Positions 11,060-22,788 of a DNA stretch of 64,000 bases are shown in pieces. Position 1 is the stretch's first letter. Every line of letters starts with the position of its first letter. Source of the stretch: Diadema setosum. Taxonomy: Eukaryota > Echinodermata > Echinoidea > Diadematoida > Diadematidae. The position numbers were made by a program, and so were the translations under genes. Under the pieces are notes generated by a model. The model made no database searches, had not been told where the DNA came from, and saw only the letters and a list, made by a program, of their open reading frames with translations. Where the stretch lies: the NCBI RefSeq assembly GCF_964275005.1, contig NW_027307657.1, positions 186,001 to 250,000 on the forward strand, written 5' to 3'.

Positions 11060-11756
11060 CATGTCATTTCGATTCATTTATTTCTGTAACTCGTATCCAA
11101 CAAGGCAAGCAAATGATGTACACTTATTTAACCCCAAAACACTCTTAACACATAAATCCGTAAGACACGCTGGCCCAGACATTTAGAATAAATTACCCCA
11201 TGAATTGCGAAACAACAAGTCTATACACTCATTCAAAAAAGCATGCAGTTAGAAATGTATTAATCACACAGTACCAGCACGACCAGTGATGTTCTATATA
11301 GAAAACCCAGCCAACCCATTTTTTATCCCTGGCTTAATTCAAACGTATTGTGATTTGATCTGGCAAGACTATCTGGAGGTTTCTATTGTCGTCCTCCCTT
11401 TCTTACTTATTTTGTCCCTCTCTTTGTTATCCCTCTTTTCCACGAGCATCATGTTGGACCCCCTTCTCTTATTGTTAACGTATTGTATCAACGGTTGGAA
11501 AGGGTAAATGTTATAGCTTATTATTGACAACCATTTTTATATGGTTATTCATATTACTGGTACTGTAATTCAGTCATTAACGTATTAGTAATAACATTTG
11601 TTGGTATTGTAGACACTAGCTTTTGTGAGTGTCATATTTGTATACGATGTTAGATCACATTGCTAAAAACGAATTGCAAATGATGCCATACAGAGAATAA
11701 ATCAAATCAATCAAATCAAATCAAATAAAATAAAATGAAATTGAATCAAGTACCTA
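11060..11756 (+). mobile_element. LINE 3' end (5'-truncated copy)
   Basis: At about 11124-11252 a frame reads KTLLTHKSVRHAGPDI, a stop, then NKLPHELRNNKSIHSFKKAC and a stop. This is the typical end of jockey/CR1-type ORF2 proteins (W/N-x-LP-x-x-[IL]R, then a SFK motif). A 3' UTR of about 440 bp follows and closes in a degenerate AATCA/AAATA simple-repeat tail (11695-11750), the usual 3' end of such elements. One internal stop shows it is an old dead copy. Confidence 0.65.
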
Positions 11757-12785
11757 ACAAACCAAACAATCACTTGATTCGCATAACGTAGGGAAAATAC
11801 TTTATAAGTGTAGCACAGTTTAAGCTATACATGCTAACAAAAATGATATTTCGACAGTTTTATTTACATGATTCAAGCCATTCAAAGATTGAGGGGTGAA
11901 GTCAAGGTGCAACAGCGGATGACATGATAACATTTACGTTCTATTCTATCAGGAAAGCAATAGAAATATTTGTTTTGTTATGTATTTACATCTGCCCTTC
12001 CTTAAATCCTATCATAAACTGATTACAGAACTGGAGAATTTTACTTTAGAATCGAAGCTTGCTCTTACAATACGCAAGTTTTTCTTTGGATAAAGTGCTC
12101 CCCTGCAATCTTTCGATTATAGTTACGTGTGGTAAGATTGGAGCATTAGGAGTACACATTGTAGGAAGAGTTATTTCTCAAAGGTATTTGACTTCGTACA
12201 ATATGCTGGTTTCTTTAAATATAGCTGGCATATAAACACACACACACACGTAAACACACACACAATCACACACAATCAAATTGCGTTTTGCTGCTTTAGA
12301 TCTATCAATGGTGATGCTCAGATATTTAGAACTGCCTTTTCCATATTGTTAACCTATTGTTCTCAATTCTAATTTATCAAATCTGCCGAATTACTCCTTC
12401 ACCGTGATTCGGTATCTTGACCAAATCCTGGTGAAATATGGTCATTTCATTACGGAAGTGAAAAAGTTCTTACTTGATTGTTTCCCTCCTTATCAGGCTA
12501 TTTCACAGTCCCAAAATAGAACCTTTTTGTGACAATCGGACTAACCCACTTATGTTTTGTATCATCTGTCTCCTGCTCTTAAACTGAACAAGAGTTAGCA
12601 TTTTATTATGAGTAGTAGCCCCTTCTCCTTCTTCTTCTCATTCTTACGAATAAGATTTAAGATCTTCTTTCAACATTGATAGCAGAGTCATTTTCACCGG
12701 TTCCTGCGCTTGTGAAATTTGTTAACCTCTATACAAGCAGTCGCAGATTCATTGCCAGATTTTTTCATTGATGTATGTGTGTGTG
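11757..12785. other. Intron sequence with a short CA repeat
   Basis: No gene or recognised repeat apart from an interrupted CA microsatellite near 12237-12275. Confidence 0.35.
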
Positions 12786-12793
12786 CGCGTGAG

Positions 12794-12875
<82 letters not shown>
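12786..12875. repeat. TA/GT compound microsatellite
   Basis: A TA run (about 12793-12850) passes directly into a GT run (12851-12876). Open frames spanning it on both strands translate the repeat and are not genes. Confidence 0.9.
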
Positions 12876-12876
<1 letters not shown>

Positions 12877-13836
12877 TAATTTTACAAAGTACACAGGACA
12901 CCTGACCTTCGGACTGCGTACAGGCTGCACACTGTCGGCAACTGTGATCGATCAGCAACTCTTCCCCTATTACTTGGTTCCAAATGGTTCTCAATGCTCG
13001 CCACGGTTTTTGTATCCTTTTTATTTTTGTTTGTTTCCTTTTGTTTGTTTGTTTGTTTGTTTTGTTTGTTTCTGATTGTTTTTTGTTTTTTGCTGTATAA
13101 GTAGGCAACAGTCCTCGCTCACGTGTGACCGGGGCATTGAGAAATTTCAGAAATCTATTGGCTAAACATCACTTATCCAAAACCTCAATAACATTTGACG
13201 TTAATGTATTTGAACTTTTACCGCCTTAAACTCGTTCAACTTAGGAACCAATTATACCAAGGGTCCTTCCCTTAAACATATGACAAAATTGTATTACCAC
13301 TGGACATCCGACCTGAACGGTTGGCTTACAACTGACATACCAAAACGTCACTGAACTTCCACTTTTGCTGTCAATGATAATGACAATGATTACAGGGAAA
13401 AACCCAACAGTAATAATGCTGACGTATTAGCTTGAAATTCATAATAACACATTTGAACAGAAGAGGAAGAGTATTCCGATTCTTTTTACCGAGCATTGTG
13501 TATCGAAAATTTGAAATGAAGCATCATCCAGTTAATTCATTACGATTAAAAGATTCTTGTTTAATCTGAAGGGAAATCATGCTAACTTAAGGAATGTGAT
13601 ACTTCACTGTCCATTACTCGATATAATGAAAATAACAGCATTTGTGTGGAAGTCTTCTCTTCGATCTTAAATGCTCTGATAGCCTGATCGAATGTAGCCT
13701 TTAGGTAGCATGTACATACAAAAAAAAAAAACACCAGTCATGATTTTGTTTTAAAAAAGTCATCAAGTTTCCCATAAGCGAGAAGTTCTGGACAAAACAA
13801 ACAAACAAACAAACAAAAAACCGTCAATATCATTAC
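12876..13836. other. Intron sequence with GTTT-type simple repeats
   Basis: A TTTG simple repeat lies at about 13020-13090. The rest of the interval shows no gene. Confidence 0.35.
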
Positions 13837-14128
13837 CATCTTCACCACCGAGGTAGAGGACAGACTTCACGAGGGAATAACTTATTTGGCCTACACAATG
13901 AGGAATCTCGAGGTGCACAGGTTTCAGAAATTTCAGTCCTTGTGGAGAACACTGGAAGCCATAGCTAACGATCATCTCATCGTCTCGAAGTATGAGGCTT
14001 TCTGGTTTCTCCGTGAGGATTGTCAGTGTTATGACTTCGCTAGTGCCCTCTGCCAGAGCTCCGGGAGGGATGGAGAGTGATATACCAAACGTTTCATTCC
14101 GAAGCTCACCTCCACGGTGATCAATTAC
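13837..14128 (-). CDS. ZU5-domain exon
   Basis: A 292-bp exon, 97 codons plus one base. The acceptor is TTTGTTTAG and the donor is GATG|GTAATG. It encodes almost exactly one ZU5 domain: GGELRNETFGISLSIPPGAL near the start, then YGFQCSPQGLKFLKPVHLEI and PHC. These match the family signature (GG-x-L, the G-[VI]-SL-x-IPPGA loop, the CGP/CSP-x-G-L-x-F-x-KPV strand and the closing IPHC). ZU5 is a beta-sandwich interaction module on the cytoplasmic side in UNC5 receptors, ankyrins, PIDD and ZO-1. It enters in phase 0 from the 24063 exon and leaves in phase 1 into the 10511 exon. The domain call is secure; the protein's identity is not. Confidence 0.88.
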
Positions 14129-15594
14129 CTAAACAAATGGAGGACAAAACTAAAGTAGTAAGCACCGAATTATAATGTTATACAACCTCGGCGTAGGAAC
14201 CTGTTCAATGACATACCAAAAAGACACGCCAGGATCGGCTGTGTTTATTTCTGGTCAGTAGTACCAGCTTTCATGGTTACTGCAGTTGAAATTTCTTGCA
14301 TCAGCACCAGTAGAGCTGCCGTAACCGTGACCGCGACTGCAACTATGACCAGAGAGGTCGACCTTCTTCTTCAAGTCCGGTACAGTTCGCCGCTGGCGGA
14401 TTATCGTACCTTTATTGATCTCTCGGAAGGTTCAACAGAGAGCAATAAAGAAACAGATGTCACGATAATCTAATTTCGAACAGGATTTGCTTTCTTCGTA
14501 AGCCATCCATACTATTCAATTTCTTTAACAGGAACTTTAAACTTTCTTTCTCATTTGGACTGACACATATCCATCATTTCGGGGGGATTCCTAAGAAAGT
14601 TTGGAGGAAACCCACTAGCTTTCTCACGATAACCACGCTGGATTGTTTCCGATAAGGGACACGTCTTTTGCCTAATTAACATAAATATCTATGGTATCTA
14701 ACAATGAGTCTTTGTGTAAGAGAAAAGATCAAAGCTTTCAAGCACAGGCACCAGTTTGGAAGGAGAGCATGCAGCAGACCGTCAATTTTGACGTTGACAT
14801 ATGAAAATTCTTAAATAGCAACACAAGTATGAGTACTATTCTAGGCTATGCAAACGATTTCCGAAAGACGCAAATGTCGAAAAACTATCTAAGTCCAGAA
14901 TTCGTATTTTGGACTGTAAATGATGGGCAAACCGATGCGGGCGTGGGAAGCAAGGTCAATTTTACGCGGGCGTAGTCTTCAGTTTGGCGGAAGTTTCAGG
15001 AAAAAAAAGATGAAATTTCTCCCAAAAGTTTCCAGCATACCCAGTAGTGGTTTGCTCGTAATTTGTTTACGAAAATATTTTGAAAGCTTCATCATATGGA
15101 CACAACCTACTCGAGACGTGCGCGATATGCGGAAAACCTTCGCGACACCCTAAACAGATTCCGATAGTTTATAGATATGTATATATATATATATATATTT
15201 ATTTATTTATTTATTCATATATATATTTGCCAAGATCGTCCAATCATTTTTTTCGACCTATCCGCGAATTGTTCGCATACATATTTTGAGACATTTTCAC
15301 GAATGTTTGGTGCATGTATTGCTTTAGTGTATATCTGCACGACGTCACGTTTGACTTAACAGCTGTCTTGACTGCATACTGACTTCGTTTATTCCACTGG
15401 CCACATTCGTATTATACATCTACACATGCTACCAAAAAGTAACTTGACATTGTAAGTAAAGTAAAAGAAAGGAACATTAATCAATCGAGCACTGCATGCC
15501 ATATGAATATATGAAAAACTGAGTTAAATTGTGGTTTAGAAACCTACAGAAAGGAAAACAGATGTTTGTTGGGGTACGCCCTCATAAAAGAATT

Positions 15595-15635
<41 letters not shown>

Positions 15636-17439
15636 CACACACTCAACGCATTGCACCTGAACAAGAAAAAAATCCAATAACAAGAAGATTTAAAAGACAG
15701 GAAGAATTATTAAAGAAAGAGAAGAGGTCATGTTCAACTTTAACTCAAGACAGCTATTAATTCCTTTGAAAATATTTTGCTTGTAAATAATGTTGACGTG
15801 TTCTCGTGTGCGGACTGGCCGAAGTTCAGCTATGGTACACACGACGTTCACACATAGGAAACATACAACCTATGCACAAACCGCGCAACAAATGATTCTA
15901 TTGTTGGGACACATTTGGAGAAAAACTCCGAATGTTGAATATTGTATTTTTCTTCAACATTAGCATTCTTCGGAAATGATTCACTTGCTCAGTTAAGACA
16001 GCTGTGAGCCCCAGGCGCAATAATCATTGCATCGCAGTAATATCTCTGGTAAAAAAAAAAGTGACAACAACAAAACAATGCTGAAATCATTATTTTTTGG
16101 ACCTGCAGGTCCGTGCTCCTGCTAAATAGGATTCCCACTAATTATGGCTCCAATCTGACATTTGGATATAAAGAAGAATGAAGGACGGAAATGGAAAGCC
16201 ATTGCAATTTTAACTTACTCAACCCTAAAAACACTGGGGTCTGATTGAGCGCAACCCCCCTCGACATTTTTCACGATAAAATCTGTAAAGTAAAAATTTC
16301 ACGCCGCTACATTTCATAACTTTTCTTTTTCTTTTTGCAAGTCTTGGGCAACTTGTGAGACCAAATTCGCGACGCCCGGGCACGCGGTTCCAAAGTTCTC
16401 CAATATTTTTTAGTGCATTTCAGACCAAAAAAAAAGAAGTTCAAAATCGTGATTTTATGTACTAATCCACTGCAAATTCTTTTTCTTGCCAAAATTAATA
16501 AATGTGTGTTATTTTTACTTTCACTGATTGAAATCAAGTAATCTCATGTTTATAATTGGAAATGTGTTCCCGACGGTATCCACCGAGAAAATATCAGAAA
16601 ACAAACGACCGAAATACACTGAACTATATCCAGTCCAAATTTCAAGCTTATAACTTTTTATTATGTAAAGCATGTTACCAATGTGCTTAATGCATATTAG
16701 GATTACACTTAATTTCCTCACACCAAGCATGATTCACTACATCAAAATTTAGAAGTAAAACTTCTTCAAATCCATTTCTTTTGACCAGTTCTCTTCCCAT
16801 ATCGCAAACATAAGTAACAGGACAAGAAAAAAAAAAAGAATAACTTATCTCCTTATTATCTCCCACGGACTTTCGACATCGATTTTATCCCCTTTATCCT
16901 TCATAAAAAAAAAACAGCTGTTCCCCCGAAAACAAACGGGAATAAAAGTCGTTGCGATCTATCAACGTCACAATATGTGATTCTTTAACTTCCTGTCAGT
17001 GTTGTGACAGACAATCATAACAGTTTTGATATTTTGCAAACAAGTAAGTAGATTTTGATGGAAGAGATTCTCACACATCAAACCAAATCCCCGCTTATGC
17101 AATCATGGAGGACTAATTAGCTACCTGATGTACTCTTTCTAAACCATTCCCTGCGCATCTTTACTGGTGACCTCCACCCCTAAAAGTGATAAAACATAAT
17201 GTAGACAAACAAAAACGGACAATAATCTCTGAACATCTCAGTGTATTGCATGATTATATGATATTATATGCCTATCACGCCTTCTCAATATCCAGACCGA
17301 CGCCGACCTTGAAGACGACCTCATCGAAAAAGACTTGGGTGCCATGAGCGAAATCCAGGGATAGTTGATAAGTTGATTGTTCTTCAGAAAAAAAGCTGTA
17401 AGCTGTAAGGTATATTACAAATTCAAACTATAGAAGTCC
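14129..17439. other. Intron sequence with microsatellites
   Basis: No exon or intact element was recognised. Simple repeats are a TA/ATTT tract at 15178-15230 and a CA tract at 15597-15632. A short plus-strand stretch at about 17281-17362 reads DADLEDDLIEKDLGAMSEIQ before a stop, but it has no supporting context. Confidence 0.35.
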
Positions 17440-18149
17440 AAGTTTGCCATTGTTTATTCAACTTCATATTTTGCCATTTGAAAAATTAGTTATGTTGAGT
17501 TGCTTGATTTTTATGTTTAAGACACAAGGTGATCCGAAATCTTTCATGAAGGATGCGTTTGTGTTAAATTCTACCGTTCATGCGCGTAAAACGCGTAAAA
17601 GTAATCTCATTCATCAACCCTTTGTAAGAACTCAAACTGCCCAAAATTCATTTGTATATGTTTGTATTAGAGAATGGAATAATTTGCCATTGAGAATTAG
17701 GTTAGCCTCAACACTATCCAACTTTAAACGTACATGTCGCATCTATCTTGAGGGAAATTTGTAAAACAAGAATTGATCAGGGAAGCTGAATTTAAAAGTA
17801 TAGTAAAATAGAAAGTATCTTTCTGCAATTTCATGTGAACTACATGTATGTGCATGAGCGTTTTTGTGACACGTGTTTGTGTGATTGAATGTGTGTGTGT
17901 GTGTGTGTGCGTGTGTATGTGTGCTTGTGTTGCATCTGTCCTATGTAAATATGTTACTATTATACTTCTTGTTAATATGCTTAAAACTTTACTATGTTTT
18001 GTTTTATATATTTATCCGGGACCCCTTTTTTACAAGCTCTGCTTCTTTTGGGGTCCCAAACCATTCATTATTCTTAATGCTGTATCCTTTTGTAAAATGT
18101 CAAATGTTCAATGAATTGGTTAAATAAAACTTGAACTTGAACTTGAACT
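17440..18149 (+). mobile_element. LINE 3' end with TTGAAC tail
   Basis: The frame at about 17516-17764 reads KTQGDPKSFMKDAFVLNST, then IREWNNLPLRIRLASTLSNF and KRTCRIYLEGNL before the stop. The WNNLP...LSNFK signature is the C-terminus of CR1/jockey-type ORF2. A 3' UTR with a GT microsatellite (17889-17925) ends in three tandem TTGAAC hexamers (about 18128-18147), the short tandem-repeat tail used by such LINEs. The 5' part is missing, as expected from incomplete reverse transcription. The next LINE starts immediately after the tail. Confidence 0.75.
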
Positions 18150-18150
18150 A

Positions 18151-19140
18151 GTCCGCCATTTTGTCCTCACCCGCACCCGCATTGTACTTGACAAGGACAA
18201 TGACATTTCTACTGCCAGCGACCAGTCGTCTCACAATAGCTCAGTTCATCAGCCGAGAGATCGCCATTGTCAACTGTGCGCCCTTCCCCGTGACTCTTCT
18301 GGCCCTCTTTGTATGAAATGCAAATGCCTGCCTCAAAGAGTTGACGACCTATCAATGGAATTACGTAAAGTGCAGCACGCCATCGATGCCTTGTTAGACA
18401 TCCCCAAGACTTCAGCATCAGCCGCACCCCAAACTGCACCCCCCCCCCCCTCAAGTGAACCACCGACACCGCCAGGGACCCTACGAACACAACGTCTCCA
18501 TCAAAATCCGTCAACTTCTCGTCAGATGCCCCCAAATCGTCAACCACCTCCCAACCGTCATCTCGCCACAGCAACAACCACGCCCCCACTCGGCAACAGG
18601 CCTCCCGGTCAACCGAGCTTGCATCCATACTATCCTCACTCCAACCTACCCCTCCGACAACAACGGTTCGACTCCCATCCGCCTCCCCAAGGTCCTCCTC
18701 CCCACGGCCCATCCCTCCATCAATATAGCATGTATCATCTCAACCATTCACCCCACCCCCATGACGTCTCGCGTGTACCATCCCACCCAGCCACTCTAAA
18801 AGCGCACAACTACCGACATCCAACGCCTCCCTTACAGTTACGCTCTCGACAGACCATCGTACGCACCAGTGCTCCGTGCCCCACCCCTTCAGTTGTATCC
18901 CAGCTACCATGGAATCCCGCTCGGGTGTCAAAACTCCGGAGAGCCCAATCACAGATCGCAGTCATGTCGGCATGGTATGCAACTTCAGTGTAGTCGATGT
19001 ATGCAATACGGTCACAAAGCGAAACTTTGACTGTTCTAGATTGTCTGCCAAGAAGAGAGTGCCCGGCAGACTGTTAATGGGTCATGCTATGCTCGACATG
19101 AGGGTAATGACAGAGAGACAGGCAGAACAGATAGAAGTAT
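18151..19140 (+). pseudogene. LINE ORF1 remnant (Cys-rich N-terminus, Pro-rich middle, CCHC knuckle)
   Basis: ORF1 proteins of LINEs bind the element RNA. The frame is open from the left edge through 18993. It contains a Cys cluster, CQLCALPRDSSGPLCMKCKC (about 18267-18326), then a short helix-like part (DDLSMELRKVQHAIDALLD) and a long Pro/Gln/His-rich tract. After a frame change, a CCHC-type knuckle CSRCMQYGHKAKL lies at 18989-19027. The codon that should give the last Cys (19028-19030) is TGA. ORF1 then overlaps the ORF2 start. Confidence 0.65.
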
Positions 19141-21769
19141 GAAATGTTTTAGTTCTGATAAGTGTAAATATAATGTTGATCAAACTTTAAAATGCATATC
19201 TTTGAATGTGAGAAGTGTTGTTAATAAGATGGAACAATTACAGGCAATCATTGACATTGAAAATCCGGATATTATGTTTTGTACTGAGACGCACTAGGGG
19301 TGTAACGTTGTATCAGCTCAGATTTTTCCACAAAATTACACCGTGTTAAGGAGATACAGAAATAGACATGATGGCGGTGTACTTATTGCTCATAAGCAAG
19401 AGATATGTGTAACACATCGCCAAGATTTAGAAACAAACTGTGAAATACTCTGGTGTGAAATGTCTTCTCCAAATAATAAATCGTTGTTTTTAGGTGTATT
19501 TTACAGGCCGCAAAATAGTTGTATGATCAATATGTATGAATTAGGAAAATCTCTGTCACAAATAACCGAAAATGGTAAGAAAAATAAGCAAATTATACCG
19601 ACAGGAGATTTTAATCTCCCACAATTGAAGTGGTCAGACGGGTTTGTTACTGATTTGGATGATTCTCAGCTGACTGATCAAATGTTACATATAATAGAAA
19701 TGAATTCTTTTTATCAACACATCTCGGAACCAACAAGAATTACAACAACATCTAGTAATACACTAGATTTGTTATTTTCAACTGATACAAATATGATAAG
19801 TAACGTGAAAATTACTTCAGGTATAAGTGATCATGATGCCATTGTTTTTAAGATTCTTTGTAACACACAGATAATTAATCTGAATGATAGGATGATTAAT
19901 CTTTACTCAAGAGCTAACTTTGATTCTTATAGAAATGATCTGTCGCAAGCGCAAATGCACGGTGAATCATGTAATGACATTGAGTCCAATTGGAAAATAT
20001 GGAAGAGTAGCCTACTAGATGCAGTTGAGAAAACATACCTAAACGCAATGTAACTATTGGTTCTTATGTACCATGGATTGATAAAGAAGTGAAGAAAATA
20101 TTTAAAAAACGTAAGAAGTTATATGATATTGCTCAAACAACGAACGCTAAGTATGACCGTGAGAAATTTTCACAAATAAGACGGGGAGCTAAGAAACTGT
20201 TGAAACAAAAATAGAGACATTATTTTTGTAACAACTTATGTGAGGATATAAAGCAAAATCCGAAAAGATTTTGGAAGTTTGTTAAATCAAAGAAGTTTGA
20301 ACAAAAGACGATATCACCATTGGTAGTAAATGGAACTCACGTGACAGATGACAAAATGATCGCACATGTTTTAAATACACAGTTTCAGTTTATATTCAAT
20401 GATTCTCAGTTTACTTATACCCGACTGAACGATTTGTTTTCTTGTGTTCCAGTCATGGAAAATATTGTTTGTGATGTCGCTGAAGCACGTACATTATTAC
20501 AGAATATTGATGTCAGTAAATCCCAAGGACAAGACGGTTTGCCAGCAAAAATATTGAAAGAAGGGTCTGAACAATTGCTTGTAGCCAGCTCCTTACGTCA
20601 GCTATTCAATGAATCTTTGTCCTCGGGAAAGCTGCCAGTTGACTGGCGAAGAGCTAACATTTGCCCTATATTTAAGAAAGGTGCGAAAAACGACCCAAAT
20701 AATTAGCGTCCAATTTCCATGACTTCTATTGTGTGCAAACTACTTGAAAAGTTTGTACGTCGTCGACTTGTTAATCACCTGTCAGTGAACAATATATATT
20801 GTGTGACGGTCAGCACGGTTTCCATGAAAAGCGCTCATGTGAGACACAATTGATAGACTATCCACGATTGGTCAAGTACAATGGACTCTGGGTCTCAAGT
20901 GGACATCGTCTTTTTAGATTTCGCACAGTCTTTTAGAAATAAAATTACAAAGGTACGGTGTAGTAAACTCCAATTTGAAATGGATCATGAATTTTCTTGA
21001 ACATAGACAGCAGAGCGTTGTGCTCAACGGGGAATGTGCCGACTGGGTTGATGTTAAGTCTGGTGTCCAACAGGGAACCATCCTTGGTCCAATCTTGTTC
21101 TTATGTTTTATAAATGATATTACTAATGATATATCTTCCACTATTCGTCTTTATGCAGACGATTGCATTTTGTATAGGCGTATCAATTCACTTGAAGACT
21201 GTGACGATTTACAAGGAGATCTTGATGCTCTGGGTAAATGGTCTAAGACATGGCATCTTGATTTTAATGTTAATAAATGTAAGATTATGAAATGTCACAG
21301 AAAAGAACAAAATAATTATGATTATGATTATGTTTTATATGGAAAGAAATTAAGTATAACTCATTCAGAAAAAATATTTAGGAATAATTATTAATGACAC
21401 ACTTAACTGGAATCATTGTAATGAAAGGTATGTTAAATGTAGTAAAATTACTGGTGTTATAAAAAGGATTTTTTTTACATTGTCCTTCACATGTTTTAAT
21501 CAGTTTATACAATTCACTTATACGTCCATGTTTTGAATATTGTGCTGCTGCATGGGATCCATACAGATCATCTCACATTAATGTACTTGAGCGTGTTCAG
21601 AAGAGGTTTGTTAGATTATTGTTTCATGAGTTGGAAACAAGTTATGATATTTCAAATGTTCTTTGTATCTCAAGACTTCACAAAAATGGAATTCATTGCC
21701 AAGTAACATTGTAGCCAGTACATCTCTTTCCCGCTTTAAATATCTATTAAGACAGTTTTTAGGTATGTG
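19139..21769 (+). pseudogene. LINE ORF2 remnant: endonuclease and reverse transcriptase
   Basis: Begins with ATG at 19139 (MKCFSSDKCKYN). Endonuclease motifs are CISLNVRSVVNKM, IMFCTETH (followed by an in-frame TAG near 19297), PTGDFNLPQLKW (about 19600) and SGISDHDAIVFK (about 19819). Reverse-transcriptase motifs are SKSQGQDGLPAKILK (20515-20559), WRRANICPIFKKG, a block-2 RPISMTSIVCKLLEKF after a stop at about 20704, VQQGTILGPILF (about 21065-21100) and the catalytic YADD (about 21154-21165). The end (21700-21769) reads WNSLPSNIVASTSLSRFKYL. Several stops and frame changes (for example near 20051, 20212, 20704 and 21390) show that it is dead. Clade is CR1/jockey-like, not resolved further. 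Confidence 0.85.
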
Positions 21770-22260
21770 AATTCATTTTACAATGTATTATGTATAACAT
21801 ATAAGTCTCATTTGGTGAATGTCTAACCTTATTTTGTCTGGTGCAATATTAATGTGCATTTTCTATGATACAGAATTTTTTCTTTTTAAATGTATTCATC
21901 CATGTTTTAATATTCCGCTAGTATGCCCTGCAATATGGTTTGTTGTTTTAGATGATTATTCCTCTCTTGCAATATCACTTATTTACATATTCATATCGGT
22001 TATCCATTTTTTGTGTAATATATTGCTGTTCTGAAGGCCAGAGCTTGATTTCGTTGTTATTTTACAATGACTGTATTATATTTATACCTAAATATAATTT
22101 AGATTTTTGTATTTCAATGTTGCGATCATATTTTTTGATTTGTCTAATTTTGGTGATGATGTACTTCAGGGGTGCAGACATGCATGGGTATTCGTACCTT
22201 TTTTTGCACCCCTAGACATTTTGTTTTTAATTTGTCTGAATAAATACAATATGATACAAT

Positions 22261-22559
22261 TAATTTTACCACCCGCAGCGTTTAGTAGCCTGTTTATGAG
22301 CTAAATCCGAAAGAAAAAAAAATAAAAAGAAATGAAGTGCACAAAAGCAGCCGGAGTCATGATGTTATTGAAAAAAAAAAATATATATATATAAGGACTA
22401 TTAGAAAATTCAAGATATTTCTAACAACATTTTATTTACGTTGATGTGGGGCAATTTGTCAATCAGTTGCAATGAAAACATCTCGACGGAACAATTTCAT
22501 GAATTTGAATAACAAAGCAGTACCCGCTGCATGCTATAAGGATTAGAACCAACACTTGC
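22261..22559 (+). mobile_element. SINE 3' fragment and AT-rich spacer
   Basis: 22436-22478 repeats the 3' body of the adjacent SINE (TTTACGTTGATGTGGGGCAA, then TTTGTCAATCAGTTGCAA). Upstream there is a poly-A/TA tract near 22370-22395. The fragment lacks a tRNA-like head. Confidence 0.45.
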
Positions 22560-22745
22560 TGTCGGGCGAAAGCTCGGTGGTCTAGTGAAGATGACGCCTG
22601 TCCGGTGATCAGGAGGTCGTAGGTTCGAATCCTGCTCGAGTATGTACGCCCATGATTTTTTTATCATGGCTACTACTAAAACACTGATCAATTCAGTGCT
22701 TATTTACGTCGATGTGGGGCAATTTGTCAATCAGTTGCAACATTA
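22560..22745 (+). mobile_element. tRNA-derived SINE
   Basis: The head has a polymerase III A box (TGGTCTAGTG, 22578-22587) and a perfect B box (GGTTCGAATCC, 22622-22632), 34 bp apart, in a sequence about one tRNA long. It is followed by a body containing ATCATGGCTACTACTAAAAC and the shared end GGGGCAATTTGTCAATCAGT. The cloverleaf acceptor arm does not pair well, so this is a retroposon and not a tRNA gene. Two related fragments lie at 8935-9012 and 22436-22478. Confidence 0.75.
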
Positions 22746-22788
22746 GAATACTTGACTACCAATTATTCTTTACACATTGCACATGTAA

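Larger units (their letters stand above)
18150..22260 (+). mobile_element. LINE (CR1/jockey-type) with ORF1 and ORF2, decayed
   Basis: This is nearly a full plan of a non-LTR retrotransposon: ORF1 (about 18151-19140), overlapping ORF2 (19139-21769) and a 3' region that ends near 22260 in an AATACAATATGATACAAT-like tail. It is broken by several stops and frameshifts. The 5' end abuts the TTGAAC tail of the previous LINE and has no separate leader, so it is probably truncated inside ORF1. No target duplication could be recognised. Confidence 0.8.

Noticed and set aside
12694-13108. Open frames on both strands across the TA/GT microsatellite
   Set aside because: They translate the dinucleotide repeat (HTHTHT, IYIYIY).
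17281-17362. Plus-strand peptide DADLEDDLIEKDLGAMSEIQ before a stop
   Set aside because: Too short, no splice or promoter context, no recognised family.
18209-18712. 167-codon minus-strand frame
   Set aside because: Antisense of the Pro/His-rich LINE ORF1; no domain and low complexity.
22565-22640. A genuine tRNA gene
   Set aside because: The A and B boxes are good, but the acceptor stem and anticodon arm do not pair, and a SINE body follows.
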